A DNA stretch of 64,000 bases from Alphaproteobacteria bacterium UBA3612 (GCA_002375465.1 DFLT01000003.1:310001-374000), one strand, 5' to 3'. Positions 16,871-26,345 are shown, numbered from the stretch's first letter. The notes: a model not told the origin generated them from the sequence alone. A program made the numbers and translations.

Positions 16871-19834
16871 CTACTTGGTTTCCTCGGCGCCCGTATTCAG
16901 ATGGTTCCAGTGCAGGAGGGCGTTGAAGCCCAGGAAGTAGCTGCCCTGCGTTTGCGAACGCCAGAAGGGCCGCAGCGCGTACAGCACCATGTGCCCCTGT
17001 CCCACCGACACATCGACGACCAGCGGCTTCCCCTTCAGGACGTCGCCGCCACTGAGCAGACCGCTGAGCAACATATTGTCCGTCTGATCGGGCAGTTGCA
17101 TCACGACGCGCGGTTTTGGCACGGTAAGCGGGCTTTTGGGGCGCGAATGATCTTCCTCGTCGCCGCCTTCACCCTGCGGTTCATTTGCATCAGCGGGCGG
17201 CAGTGCCGGCGCGGCGACATAGGGCGCGATTTCAGGTGGATTGACGTTCAGCTCGATCTTCTGGCTGAGGCGATTGCCGGGCGCATTTGGATCGAAATAG
17301 GGATTGCGTGCCTGCCGACTGCTCGTGCTGACCTCCAGCAATAGATCGCCGCCGAAATAGATCGGCAGTTCCTCGCCCTTATACCCATAGGTCAGCGGAC
17401 TTTCCTTGTCGGCGAAAACGCCGCGCATGATCGACCCCTGTGTATAAAGTGACGGCGCCTCGCCGACCGATACGCCGGGCGCGCTGCCGAAATTGGCGAG
17501 CATTTCGACGGTGGAGCCATCCCCCAAAAGGGTGCCGCCCGCGCGGACGAACTCCTCCAGAGCCGCCAAGCCGTCGGCGCCCAGCCCGCCCCTGATATCG
17601 TCGGCGGAATCGAGCACGCCCAGATTGGGGGTCAGTTCCGATTTCTTATAGGGGATGGGGTCGCCGTCTGTTTTCGGGATTCCGACGATCTGATCGCGCG
17701 GCGTGCCGCCGACCGTCGGGTAAATGATCACATCATAACGGTCACGCAGATTTCCCTGCCGCGCCTGCGTGTCGGCGAAATAGGTGTAGGGAATGTCCCA
17801 TTGATCGAAGGCGATGCGCCACCAGCCTTCGTCCTGTGTCGACATCCAGGAGTGCATGAAGCCGATGCGCGGCGCGACCACCTCATGCGTGGCGACGGAG
17901 GGGGCGCGGGAGACCGCCTGCCCGCTTAAGCCAAGCTGGGCCAGCAGGCCGGAAAGCTCCTGGCGGTCGGCACCCGACACGATGAAACTGCCTGCGGCAT
18001 AGCTGTTGCCGCCAGCCTCGAACGGCGCCTCAGCCGCCTCGATTTTCGCGCCCTTCAGGCGGAAGGGCAAGGCAACCAGCGCATTGTCGCCGCTATGGTT
18101 GACGAGAACGACCGGGCCCGAACCGTTGACACCGCCGGGCCGCCGAATTTCATCGGTCAGCAGCGTCATCGGCCGGTCGAGGACCGAGGGGTCCTTAACC
18201 GTCTGCAGGTCGACGTTGCGCATATACTGCATCGTCCAGCCCGTATCGTCATAGGGGCGCGGGAAATTGGGCAGATAATTCTGCACCGACAAATACATGT
18301 CGACGAGTGTGCGATAGGGCTGATCGGCGCGGATGACATAATCGCCCTGCGCAACCTTCACACCGCCCGCCGTAAAGGCGCGGTCGGCGCGGCTGATCTC
18401 GACACCCTGCCGCTGAAGATTGTTCAGCATTTCCGCCGCGTTCAGCGGGGCGTCCTGATCCGCCGGGATAACCCAGGCGTTAATATCGCCCGTTTTGCCC
18501 GCGTCGATGGCCTGGCGGTTCTTCGTCCAGTAATTTTCCAGATAAAGCTGCCGGTCGGTGGCGACGCGGTGCAGCGCAAACAGCAGGCCGGACTGCTGTA
18601 TGTTCACGTTATTGCGCGGACCCCAGGAGATTTCGGGCAGAGGCGGGTTCGGGCGATACCATTCCCGGCTGGTGTCCACCGGTGCCAGTTTCAGTTCCGG
18701 TCGCGGGTCCGGCCCATAGCTCTGCACCTCGTAAAAGCGCCCGAGAGAATTATGCGTATTGGCGATCCAGAACAGATAGTTCGGCACCCAGCCATCATAG
18801 AAGCCATAGGTCCAGACGCCGGGAACATCCCGCTTCGCCATTTCAGTCAGTTCTGCCTGCGCGATCTGCCACCATTCCTGCGACTGAAGCGGGCTGAGCG
18901 AAGGATTATAGGGGCCGGTGCCGGTCGAAACATAAAGATAGGACCGGGATTCATGCAGATCGTGCAGAACGGTGGGGTGCCAATCGAGGACGCCCTTGGT
19001 GACGTTTTGCGTCAGCTTCAGCGCCTGTCCCATGCCGTCGCGATTATTGTCGTGGCCGACATATTTGCCCCAATACATGTTCGGCGGGCGAACCTTCCCG
19101 GTCTCCTTGCCGTAATAATAATTGTCGACGATCTTCTCTCGCCCATCCACCTCGATGACGGGCGTGATGAAGGTGATGACGTTCTTGCGGATATGATCGA
19201 TGAAGGGCGTGTCCTCCACCGCCATGCGGTAGGCAAGCTCCAGCAGCATTTCGGGGCCGCCGGTTTCGGATGAATGGATGCCGGCGGTGATCCAGTAAAT
19301 GGGCTTGCCGTTCTGAATGATCCGGCGCGCGTCTGCCGCGCTGGTGCGGCGCGGATCGCCAAGCGCGGCCAGATCCGCCTTGCGCGCCTCAAGATCGCGC
19401 ACATCCTCCTCATTGGCGACCACAAGGACGATCTGGTCGCGGCCCTCCTCCGTTTTGCCCAGCGACATGGTGTGGACACGGGGTGAGGTGCGCGCGAGCT
19501 CGTAATAATAACGCTCAATATCGGCGGCGTAGGTCAGTTCGCTGGGCGTACCGGGAATGCGACCGAAAAATTCGAGCGGCGACGGCACGCCTGGCGCGAC
19601 CGGCATATGGTCCGTCAACTCCGTCGTGATGCGGCCATCCGTCAGATATTTGCGGATGAGCGCGGTATATTCCTCGTCCTGCGGCTGTGCGGCAGGCGCG
19701 TTATCCGCAACCGGGGATTGGGCGAGGGACGGCCCGACGTTCGCACTCCCCACTGCAAATGCCGTAAGAATTGCCATGCAGCTGCTCATCGAAAGACTTC
19801 TGATCCGCACGCGACGGCATTCACCAATTTTCAT
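16871..19834 (-). CDS. M14 family zinc carboxypeptidase-like metallopeptidase, large secreted form
   Basis: A 987-residue protein with a signal peptide (cleavage near residue 39, GPSLAQ). The carboxypeptidase domain has HxxE in GIHSSETG (His187, Glu190), a DNNRDG segment, and DLHES for the third zinc ligand region. A long C-terminal part with a glutamine-amidotransferase-like look (GGTLLGDGST, DVIIYPTVGG) ends the protein. M14 enzymes cleave C-terminal residues, and some (gamma-D-Glu-meso-DAP peptidases) act on peptidoglycan peptides. With D-aminoacylases and an M55 D-aminopeptidase next to it, a role in D-amino-acid-containing peptides is plausible but unproven. The ATG at 19834 has AGAAGGAC upstream. 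Confidence 0.88.
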   Translation of the reverse strand: MKIGECRRVRIRSLSMSSCMAILTAFAVGSANVGPSLAQSPVADNAPAAQPQDEEYTALIRKYLTDGRITTELTDHMPVAPGVPSPLEFFGRIPGTPSELTYAADIERYYYELARTSPRVHTMSLGKTEEGRDQIVLVVANEEDVRDLEARKADLAALGDPRRTSAADARRIIQNGKPIYWITAGIHSSETGGPEMLLELAYRMAVEDTPFIDHIRKNVITFITPVIEVDGREKIVDNYYYGKETGKVRPPNMYWGKYVGHDNNRDGMGQALKLTQNVTKGVLDWHPTVLHDLHESRSYLYVSTGTGPYNPSLSPLQSQEWWQIAQAELTEMAKRDVPGVWTYGFYDGWVPNYLFWIANTHNSLGRFYEVQSYGPDPRPELKLAPVDTSREWYRPNPPLPEISWGPRNNVNIQQSGLLFALHRVATDRQLYLENYWTKNRQAIDAGKTGDINAWVIPADQDAPLNAAEMLNNLQRQGVEISRADRAFTAGGVKVAQGDYVIRADQPYRTLVDMYLSVQNYLPNFPRPYDDTGWTMQYMRNVDLQTVKDPSVLDRPMTLLTDEIRRPGGVNGSGPVVLVNHSGDNALVALPFRLKGAKIEAAEAPFEAGGNSYAAGSFIVSGADRQELSGLLAQLGLSGQAVSRAPSVATHEVVAPRIGFMHSWMSTQDEGWWRIAFDQWDIPYTYFADTQARQGNLRDRYDVIIYPTVGGTPRDQIVGIPKTDGDPIPYKKSELTPNLGVLDSADDIRGGLGADGLAALEEFVRAGGTLLGDGSTVEMLANFGSAPGVSVGEAPSLYTQGSIMRGVFADKESPLTYGYKGEELPIYFGGDLLLEVSTSSRQARNPYFDPNAPGNRLSQKIELNVNPPEIAPYVAAPALPPADANEPQGEGGDEEDHSRPKSPLTVPKPRVVMQLPDQTDNMLLSGLLSGGDVLKGKPLVVDVSVGQGHMVLYALRPFWRSQTQGSYFLGFNALLHWNHLNTGAEETK

Positions 19835-19889
19835 ATCATCTGTCCTTCTCGGGACCCCCTTTGGAGTGCCGACGATTCACCGCGTTCCG

Positions 19890-19937
19890 GTCCCAGAGGT
19901 CCAATCTCAATTGGGACACTTTGTTCGTTCTGGGACA
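19890..19937. promoter_or_regulatory. TGGGACA repeats upstream of the M14 peptidase
   Basis: GTCCCA at 19890-19895 is followed by TGGGACA at 19912-19918 and again at 19931-19937 (19 bases apart). They lie 56-103 bases upstream of the M14 start. The same heptamer, reversed, forms part of the palindrome at 15745-15764. This is a candidate operator for a regulator of the D-amino-acid peptide block. Confidence 0.45.
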
Positions 19938-20040
19938 AGAAATGTCAACTCGGGCGAAGCGTGGTTAATACGCCGATCAGAAGCGCGTCATGGATCTGTC
20001 ACAAAGTTCGCGCCGAATCTTCATGAAAACAGACAGCAAA

Positions 20041-20058
20041 CTGTCATGCGGCTTTCGT
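20041..20058 (+). promoter_or_regulatory. Pho-box-like repeat upstream of the nucleotidase fusion
   Basis: CTGTCAT, four bases, then CTTTCGT gives the 7-4-7 spacing of a PhoB half-site pair; the first repeat is perfect and the second matches 5 of 7. Another CTGTCAC lies at 19996-20002. The site is about 60 bases before the start of a 5'-nucleotidase-type protein, a common phosphate-starvation target. A computed PhoB matrix score would be needed to confirm it. Confidence 0.4.
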
Positions 20059-20119
20059 AACCCCGCCATCGCACGGCAATTTCGCCGCATCGTGTGGCAC
20101 CAAAGGGGATACCTGGATC

Positions 20120-23100
20120 ATGTACAGACCGACCTTCGACATTTCTCTCGCTCAGATTTTCGACAGCGGCATCGGTGAGGCAGGATCGGAGGTCGTCGCG
20201 ACCGAGAATGGTCGGTTCGTCGTCACCAACGGCGCGGAAAACCGCATCGATGTGTTCAGCACCGCCTCCGGCGCGCTGGACCGGTCCATCAACCTCAGCA
20301 CGGTCACGGACTTTGCGGGTGTGCAGTCGGTCGACATCCGCGACGGCGTCATCGCCGCCGCGATCTCGCGCAGCAGCGGCAACGGCATCATCGCAACATT
20401 CGACGCCGACACCGGCGAAGCGCTGGCGCAGTACGAAACCGGCATCCTGCCCGACATGGTCACATTTTCCAAAGACGGCACACGCCTGTTCGTCGCCAAT
20501 GAAGGCGAGCGCGGCGACCTGCCGAACCCAGAGGACGACATGGCCCCCGGTACCATTTCCGTCATCAATCTGGCGGACGGCGAAGTGCAGAGCTTCGGCT
20601 TTGAAGCCTATGACGACATGAACGGCGACGACGTGTTCGATGAAGACGATCTGGCGCTGCTGCGCGATATGGGGATCCGCACCTTTCCGGATTCCCGTCC
20701 TTCACTGGATTTCGAGCCGGAATATATCGCCGAGGGCGCCGACGGTAATCTCTATGTGACGCTGCAAGAGGCCAATGCAGTCGCCGTGTTCGACATGGAA
20801 ACGATGGAGTTCACCAACATCTTCAGCGCCGGTGCGGTTGACCATTCCCTGCCCGGCAACGGCATCGATCCTTCCGACCGCAACAGCGGCATCGACATTC
20901 GCACCATCCCCGTCATGGGCCTACGCATGCCCGATTCCATCACCACGGTGGAAATTGACGGAGAAACCTATTTCCTGACCGCAAACGAGGGCGACAGCCG
21001 CGATTTCGAGGAAGTCCGCATCAAGGACGTCACCCTCGATCCCACGGCATTCCCGAACGCGGCCGCATTGCAGGAAGACGACCAGCTTGGCCGCCTGACC
21101 ATATCGGGCGTTGATGGCGATGTGGACAATGATGGTGATTATGACGTGCTGTACGTCTATGGCAGCCGCTCGTTCACCATCTTTGACGACGCCGGCAACG
21201 TTGTGTTCGATTCGGGCGACGACTTCGAACAGATCATCGCCGCCACCCGTGTCCCCGCCGCGTTCAACAATGACGACTTCGATCCTGCAACGATCGCCGA
21301 GGAAGACCTGCTGACCGTCGATGACAACCGGTCCGACGCCAAGGGGCCGGAGCCGGAAGCCATCGCAGTCGGTCAGGTGGGCGACCAGATCTATGCATTT
21401 GTCGGCCTGGAGCGCGACAGCGGCATCATGATCTACGACATCACCAATCCGCAGGGTGCAACGTTCGTTAATTACATCGATTCGGCAGCCTATGGGAATT
21501 TTGCGCCGGAAATCATCCGCTTCATCCCCGCCGAGGGCTCCGCAAGCGGCGAGGCGCAAATCGCGGTGAGCTATGAAGGATCGGGTACCACGGCCATTTA
21601 CGACCTGGCCCTGACGCCGGAAGAGCGGGTCGACTATACCCTGCAGCTGCTGCACTTCGGCGACCCCGAAGTCGGCACGCTGGGCACGGACACGGCACCG
21701 ATGATCGCGGCCATGATCGACGGTTTCGAAGACAGCTTCGTCAATACGCTGATCCTGTCGGCAGGCGACAATTACATCCCCGGCCCCTTCCTGACGGCAG
21801 GCTATCTGGAAGGGAATGGCTTCCCCGATATCGAAATCCTGAACGCCATGGGCGTGCAGGCATCGGCCATCGGCAACCATGAATTCGACCTCGGCACTGG
21901 CGTCTTCGCCGATGCGGTTGAGGCGGCCATGTTCCCCTATATCTCTGCCAACCTGGACTTTTCCGGCGACAGCGCAACCAGCGGCCTTTTCACCGACACG
22001 ACCGCGACGTCAGGGCTTGAGCTTGCCTCCGATTTCGCCGGTCGTATTGTTCCGTCGGCGGTTATCGAAGAAGGCGGCGAGCAGATCGGCATCGTCGGCG
22101 CGACGACGCAGATCCTGGATGCCATCTCCTCCATCGGTGGAATCGATGTCCTCAGCGGCGGCGCGGATGACATGACGGCACTGGCAGCCATTTTGCAGCC
22201 GGTCATCGACGACCTGACCAATCAGGGCGTCAACAAGATCATCCTCGTCTCCCACCTGCAGCAGCTCCAGCTGGAAACGGCACTGGCGCCGCTGCTGGAA
22301 GGCGTCGACATCATCGTTGCCGGCGGGTCCAATACCCGCCTCGGCGATGAAAATGACGAAGCGGTTGCCTTCCCCGGCCATGACGCCGAGTTCGTGGGCG
22401 ACTACCCGATACAGACCGCAGGCGCGGACGGCCGCCCGACGCTGATCGTCAACACGGACAATGAATATACCTATCTGGGCCGCCTCGCCGTCGATTTCGA
22501 CGCGCAGGGTGTTCTTATCACGGAAACACTGGAAGAGCGGCTGGACGTGAACGGCGCCTATGCCGCCACCATGGAAAACGTCGCGGAAGCCTATGGCATC
22601 ACCGTGGAAGAGGTGGAGGCCATCGCCTTTGCCGACGGCACCACGAAGGGTGACGCGGTACGTGACGTCATCGCTCCCGTTCAGGAAATCATCGACGATC
22701 TGGGTGGCCAGGTATTCGGCTATACCGACGTCTATCTGGACGGATCGCGCGAAAGCGTCCGGGTGGAAGAAACGAACTTCGGCAATTTGACGGCGGACGC
22801 CAATGCCGCCGCCCTGCGCAGCCGCGAAGAGCTGGATGACAATGCCGTCATCGTTTCCATCAAGAATGGCGGCGGTATCCGCGCTTCCATCGGCACCTTC
22901 TCCAGCCCCGGACCGAATGGCGAGGTGGCTGAACTGCCGCCGCAGCCAGACGGTGCCGTCTCCGCACTCGACATCGGTAATGCGCTGCGCTTCAACAATT
23001 CGCTGATCGCGCTCGACATCACGGCCGAAGGCCTGAAGGCAGTGCTGGAGCATGGCGTCGGCGGCATCGCCGGTGCCACGGAAGGTCGGTTCCCGCAGCT

Positions 23101-24478
23101 CGGCGGTGTCCGCTTCAGCTTCGACCAGACGCTGGAGGTCGGCAGCCGCGTTCGCGACATCGCGCTGGTTGCAGCCGATGGCAGCCTGATCCCGCTTTAC
23201 GACGACGGCGTTCTCGTCGAAGGCGCGGCAGCGGACATGGCAATCACGCTTGTCACGCTGTCGTTCCTTGCCACAGGCGGTGACGGCTACCCCTTCCTGG
23301 ATCATGCGAGCAATTTCCGCTTTCTGACGGAAGACGGCACGGCGGCGGCTACGGTCACCGACGGAGAGCTGAGTGCCGAGCCCGACGACATCCTGGGTGA
23401 GCAGCAGGCCTTCGCCGACTATCTGGAAGAGTTCCATGGGACGCCCGAGACGGCGTTCGACGAGGAAGATCGCCCCGTCGAGCAGGACACGCGTATCCAG
23501 AATTTGGAATATCGCGAAGACACCGTTCTGACCGGCGACGTCGAGCAGATCAGGGGCGGCGACGGTGACGATGCCCTTACCGGCACCGATGGCGACGACC
23601 AGATTTTCGCAGGCCTTGGCAATGACAGCATCACGCTTGGGGACGGCGACGATCAGGTGATCGGTACCTTCGCCGAACATCAGGGCGACAGCGTCATCGG
23701 CTTCCACATGGGCGATCTGCTGCGTATCCAGGAACCTGACCTCACGTCTTCGGACCTGCGGGTGACGCAGGCAGAGGACGGTTTCCTGATCAGCGGTTCC
23801 AACATCGCAGCCGGCGGCATCTTCCTGGAGGGTGAGTTCGATCGGGAAGGTTTCGTGATCGGTCGTCAGGGAGACGAACTGACGGTCGGCGTCGACGACA
23901 TTATCGACGGTGAGACCCTGACCGAAATGCAGGCAATTTCCGATGATCTGCAAGTCGGCATGGGGGTCGCCTCGCTGTACCTGAACGGCGACAATGCCAG
24001 CGACTATACGCTCACGTTCGAAAATGACCTGTCAGTGGCGGACTTCAACAACTCGCTGCTGGCATATGAGATTGACGGCGACGGAAACATCGTCGACGTG
24101 ACGCTGCTGGCCGCGAATGTGAAGACCGTGGACGGTGCGCTGACGGTAGAGGATATCGACGCCGGCAATGAACTGCACTTCGCAGTGTTGCAGCAGGGTG
24201 CCGATATCGACTTCGACGGCGATCTCGCCATCGACACCAGCTCTGGCGAGGCGGTACTGACGGTGGATGGCAGCGCCATCGAACGCGCGCTGTTGGTCAG
24301 CCACGACGCCGACCTGAACGTCACCGGTCTGGATCACGTCCTGTCCGGCACGACGGGCACGGCCGAGAATGACGTGCGCATCGCCTTTGAGGACCAGACG
24401 GTCAACATCGATGCCGATTATCAGGACATCGTGTTCACAGTCGAGGCGATGGAGCCAGCGATGCCCGCCGTCCTGTAA
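20120..24478 (+). CDS. RTX-type extracellular protein: choice-of-anchor-I beta-propeller-like domain fused to 5'-nucleotidase/metallophosphatase
   Basis: A 1452-residue acidic protein with no N-terminal signal. Residues about 1-500 look like the choice-of-anchor-I repeat domain. From about 510 a calcineurin-like phosphoesterase domain begins (LLHFGD, SAGDNY, GNHEFD at about 585-590), followed by a 5'-nucleotidase C-terminal domain (ETNFGNLTADA, NGGGIR at about 916, GNALRFNN). Around 1145-1182 are calcium-binding RTX repeats (GGDGDDALT, GLGNDSITL), followed by about 270 further residues. RTX repeats with no signal peptide suggest type I secretion, for which the TolC at 27847 could be the outer channel; no HlyB/HlyD pair is in the window. 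Some metal ligands differ from UshA: GDPEVG replaces NDxHG and GGSNTR replaces GGHTH. AAAGGGGAT precedes the ATG. Confidence 0.85.
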   Translation: MYRPTFDISLAQIFDSGIGEAGSEVVATENGRFVVTNGAENRIDVFSTASGALDRSINLSTVTDFAGVQSVDIRDGVIAAAISRSSGNGIIATFDADTGEALAQYETGILPDMVTFSKDGTRLFVANEGERGDLPNPEDDMAPGTISVINLADGEVQSFGFEAYDDMNGDDVFDEDDLALLRDMGIRTFPDSRPSLDFEPEYIAEGADGNLYVTLQEANAVAVFDMETMEFTNIFSAGAVDHSLPGNGIDPSDRNSGIDIRTIPVMGLRMPDSITTVEIDGETYFLTANEGDSRDFEEVRIKDVTLDPTAFPNAAALQEDDQLGRLTISGVDGDVDNDGDYDVLYVYGSRSFTIFDDAGNVVFDSGDDFEQIIAATRVPAAFNNDDFDPATIAEEDLLTVDDNRSDAKGPEPEAIAVGQVGDQIYAFVGLERDSGIMIYDITNPQGATFVNYIDSAAYGNFAPEIIRFIPAEGSASGEAQIAVSYEGSGTTAIYDLALTPEERVDYTLQLLHFGDPEVGTLGTDTAPMIAAMIDGFEDSFVNTLILSAGDNYIPGPFLTAGYLEGNGFPDIEILNAMGVQASAIGNHEFDLGTGVFADAVEAAMFPYISANLDFSGDSATSGLFTDTTATSGLELASDFAGRIVPSAVIEEGGEQIGIVGATTQILDAISSIGGIDVLSGGADDMTALAAILQPVIDDLTNQGVNKIILVSHLQQLQLETALAPLLEGVDIIVAGGSNTRLGDENDEAVAFPGHDAEFVGDYPIQTAGADGRPTLIVNTDNEYTYLGRLAVDFDAQGVLITETLEERLDVNGAYAATMENVAEAYGITVEEVEAIAFADGTTKGDAVRDVIAPVQEIIDDLGGQVFGYTDVYLDGSRESVRVEETNFGNLTADANAAALRSREELDDNAVIVSIKNGGGIRASIGTFSSPGPNGEVAELPPQPDGAVSALDIGNALRFNNSLIALDITAEGLKAVLEHGVGGIAGATEGRFPQLGGVRFSFDQTLEVGSRVRDIALVAADGSLIPLYDDGVLVEGAAADMAITLVTLSFLATGGDGYPFLDHASNFRFLTEDGTAAATVTDGELSAEPDDILGEQQAFADYLEEFHGTPETAFDEEDRPVEQDTRIQNLEYREDTVLTGDVEQIRGGDGDDALTGTDGDDQIFAGLGNDSITLGDGDDQVIGTFAEHQGDSVIGFHMGDLLRIQEPDLTSSDLRVTQAEDGFLISGSNIAAGGIFLEGEFDREGFVIGRQGDELTVGVDDIIDGETLTEMQAISDDLQVGMGVASLYLNGDNASDYTLTFENDLSVADFNNSLLAYEIDGDGNIVDVTLLAANVKTVDGALTVEDIDAGNELHFAVLQQGADIDFDGDLAIDTSSGEAVLTVDGSAIERALLVSHDADLNVTGLDHVLSGTTGTAENDVRIAFEDQTVNIDADYQDIVFTVEAMEPAMPAVL

Positions 24479-24490
24479 GCACACAAAAAT

Positions 24491-24533
24491 GGGGCGGCGG
24501 CGAGCTGGATCAGCTTCGTCGCCGCCCTTTTTG
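24491..24533 (+). terminator. Rho-independent terminator after the nucleotidase fusion
   Basis: A long GC-rich stem (GGGCGGCG-GCGAGCTG against CAGCTTCG-TCGCCGCCC) closes on a three-base loop and is followed by five T. It lies 13 bases after the stop codon. Confidence 0.85.
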
Positions 24534-24652
24534 TTGGCAGCTTACAGGCCTTCGGCCCCATGCCCCGCACCCTGCAGCCGATGGAACGGGTAGCGCGCGC
24601 GCCTGTTGTTGACGCTGCGGCATGCTATCCTACCAGCAGGAAAAACCTCTTA

Positions 24653-25801
24653 TCAGGCGGTCATGGCCGCGCTGAGGATCGCCTGCACGGCCGGCGTAGC
24701 GCTTTCGAGGTCACCGCTATTGGTTGTGACGCACGCAACGCGGTTGCTTTCGCGATGAAACGCAGTCTCCGCATACCATTTCCGGTTTGAGCCATTGTGC
24801 CAGAGAGACCCGTCGGGGCGGACCAGCCACCCCATCGCATAGTCGGCGGTAAAAGGCGGTGTGTGGAGGACCTGCCAATTTTGCGGAGTGAGGAACGATT
24901 CTAAACCATAGCAATGCACGTTCAGATAAGCGATCAGATCGGTGACCGACATGTGCGCCAAGCCAGCCGGTCCATAAACGCCAGGCAGATCCGCCGGATT
25001 GTCAGCATCGCCGAGGCGCGCGGGCGCCAGCGGGGCACCCTCGCCCTTCGGATCCTCTGCCACTCCGTGCCCCAGCGGTTGATCGAGTTGACCGACCGTT
25101 CCCGGAGGACCGAAGCCTGCCGAGCGGAGCTGCAGGGGCGCGAAGATATGCGCCTGCATAAGCGCCTCCCACGGCTCCCCATAGACAGTTTCCAGCATGA
25201 CCGCCGCAGTGACATAGCCGGTATTGGAATAAAGCCATTTTTCGCCCGGCGCTGCTATGGGATCCTGCTCCAAAGCCCAGGCGGACAGCCGCCTGCGTTC
25301 CACCATCAGATTGGGTTCGTCCGTTGCATAGCCGTCAACCGGCGTCTCGCCGGTCAAACCGGCATGATGACTGCACAGGTGGCGGAAGTTCACCGCCCTG
25401 TACGGCTCCTTCATCGTCCCTATGGCATCGCCAAGTATCTCTCCTACGGTGGTATCCCAGCCGACCTTGCCCTGCTCCACCGCCCGCGCGACGAGCGTGG
25501 ACGTCATCGATTTCGTATTCGATCCGATATGCCACAGGTCGCTGTCGGTTACCGGACGCGTAGCGTCGGCGGATCGCAGCCCATCCGAAATGATCGTCGG
25601 CTGCGCACCGGCGCTGGAATAGGCCGCGCTGATCGCCGGGATCCCCGCCGATTCGCGTATCCGGACAAGAGTCGAAGGCGTGAACTCTGGCACCCTGGCG
25701 GTAATGACCTCGCCATTCTGGGCAAGGGAGCGAGTGCCAGACCCCAACAGGCCCGCCACGGCCAGCATCTGCGCGAGATGTTCTCGCCTGTTTTGGTACA
25801 T
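24653..25801 (-). CDS. Exported serine hydrolase, beta-lactamase/class C PBP family
   Basis: A 382-residue protein. The N-terminus MYQNRREHLAQM plus a hydrophobic stretch and SLAQ cleavage site is an export signal, possibly Tat-like. The catalytic SxxK is SNTK at 94-97; a YSNTG motif (YxN) and HNGSN near the C-terminus complete the active site. This family includes D-aminopeptidases, esterases and beta-lactamases. The start at 25801 is supported by GGGGGAC; the open frame extends upstream over the next gene in another frame. It is probably co-transcribed with the NTF2-like gene (37-base gap), and both are divergent from an Lrp/AsnC regulator. Confidence 0.85.
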   Translation of the reverse strand: MYQNRREHLAQMLAVAGLLGSGTRSLAQNGEVITARVPEFTPSTLVRIRESAGIPAISAAYSSAGAQPTIISDGLRSADATRPVTDSDLWHIGSNTKSMTSTLVARAVEQGKVGWDTTVGEILGDAIGTMKEPYRAVNFRHLCSHHAGLTGETPVDGYATDEPNLMVERRRLSAWALEQDPIAAPGEKWLYSNTGYVTAAVMLETVYGEPWEALMQAHIFAPLQLRSAGFGPPGTVGQLDQPLGHGVAEDPKGEGAPLAPARLGDADNPADLPGVYGPAGLAHMSVTDLIAYLNVHCYGLESFLTPQNWQVLHTPPFTADYAMGWLVRPDGSLWHNGSNRKWYAETAFHRESNRVACVTTNSGDLESATPAVQAILSAAMTA

Positions 25802-25838
25802 GATGTCCCCCAATGTGTGCTCCTGCCAGCGGCAAAAT

Positions 25839-26219
25839 CTATTCTTGGACGTAATCATGCCCCAGTGCAAGATAGGTCTGCCGGCGCTGCACCAGCCCGT
25901 CCTGATTAAATTGCCAGAAATCTGCAAATCGAACTTCTCGAGGATCGCCGGAGGCACCGTGGCCGCGAAACTCGCCAACAGCGACCGCACTGTCGCCATC
26001 CGACCAGATGCGCTGCACCGAATGCAGACCCCGAATTTGCCGCTCCTCCCTGAAGAAACGGGAGATCGCCGCGACACCCGAATAGACGGCGCCCGCGCGT
26101 TCGTAGACCGCATCGGCCGCGAACAGCGCCAGAACCCAGTCCAAGTCCAGCCTGTCGATATGCGGATAGTAGGAAGCGACGACCGTTCGATTGTCGGGAT
26201 CCTGCGAAAGCGCGCGCAT
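25839..26219 (-). CDS. NTF2-like (SnoaL-type) small protein
   Basis: A 126-residue cone-fold protein: IDRLDLDWVLALFAADAVYERAG near the start, GVAAISRFFREE, and a FADFWQFNQDGLVQRRQTYL end are typical of SnoaL/NTF2-like nuclear-transport-factor domains. Such proteins are polyketide cyclases, isomerases, dehydratases or ligand binders, so no reaction can be named. GAGGAG lies seven bases before the ATG. It leads the two-gene unit with the serine hydrolase and is divergent from the Lrp/AsnC regulator at 26346. Confidence 0.75.
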   Translation of the reverse strand: MRALSQDPDNRTVVASYYPHIDRLDLDWVLALFAADAVYERAGAVYSGVAAISRFFREERQIRGLHSVQRIWSDGDSAVAVGEFRGHGASGDPREVRFADFWQFNQDGLVQRRQTYLALGHDYVQE

Positions 26220-26294
26220 GCTGCGACTCCTCTACCAGATGGTGCGCAGTAATAATGCCTTTGCCATGAGGTAAATTCATCTATTTAAAAGATG

Positions 26295-26318
26295 CAGTAA
26301 TACGTATATCGGGTACTG
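26295..26318. promoter_or_regulatory. Dyad CAGTA-N14-TACTG in the NTF2-like/Lrp divergent promoter
   Basis: A 24-base inverted repeat with five-base arms in an AT-rich, 126-base divergent gap, with TACGTA in the middle. It lies 28 bases before the regulator start, a usual place for autoregulation by Lrp/AsnC proteins. Confidence 0.4.
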
Positions 26319-26345
26319 TTATTATCCAATAGCGGGCAAATTCAG

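Noticed and set aside
22010..23953. Long minus-strand open frame opposite the nucleotidase fusion
   Set aside because: It mirrors the coding frame of a GC-rich real gene, has no ribosome-binding site and no recognisable protein features.
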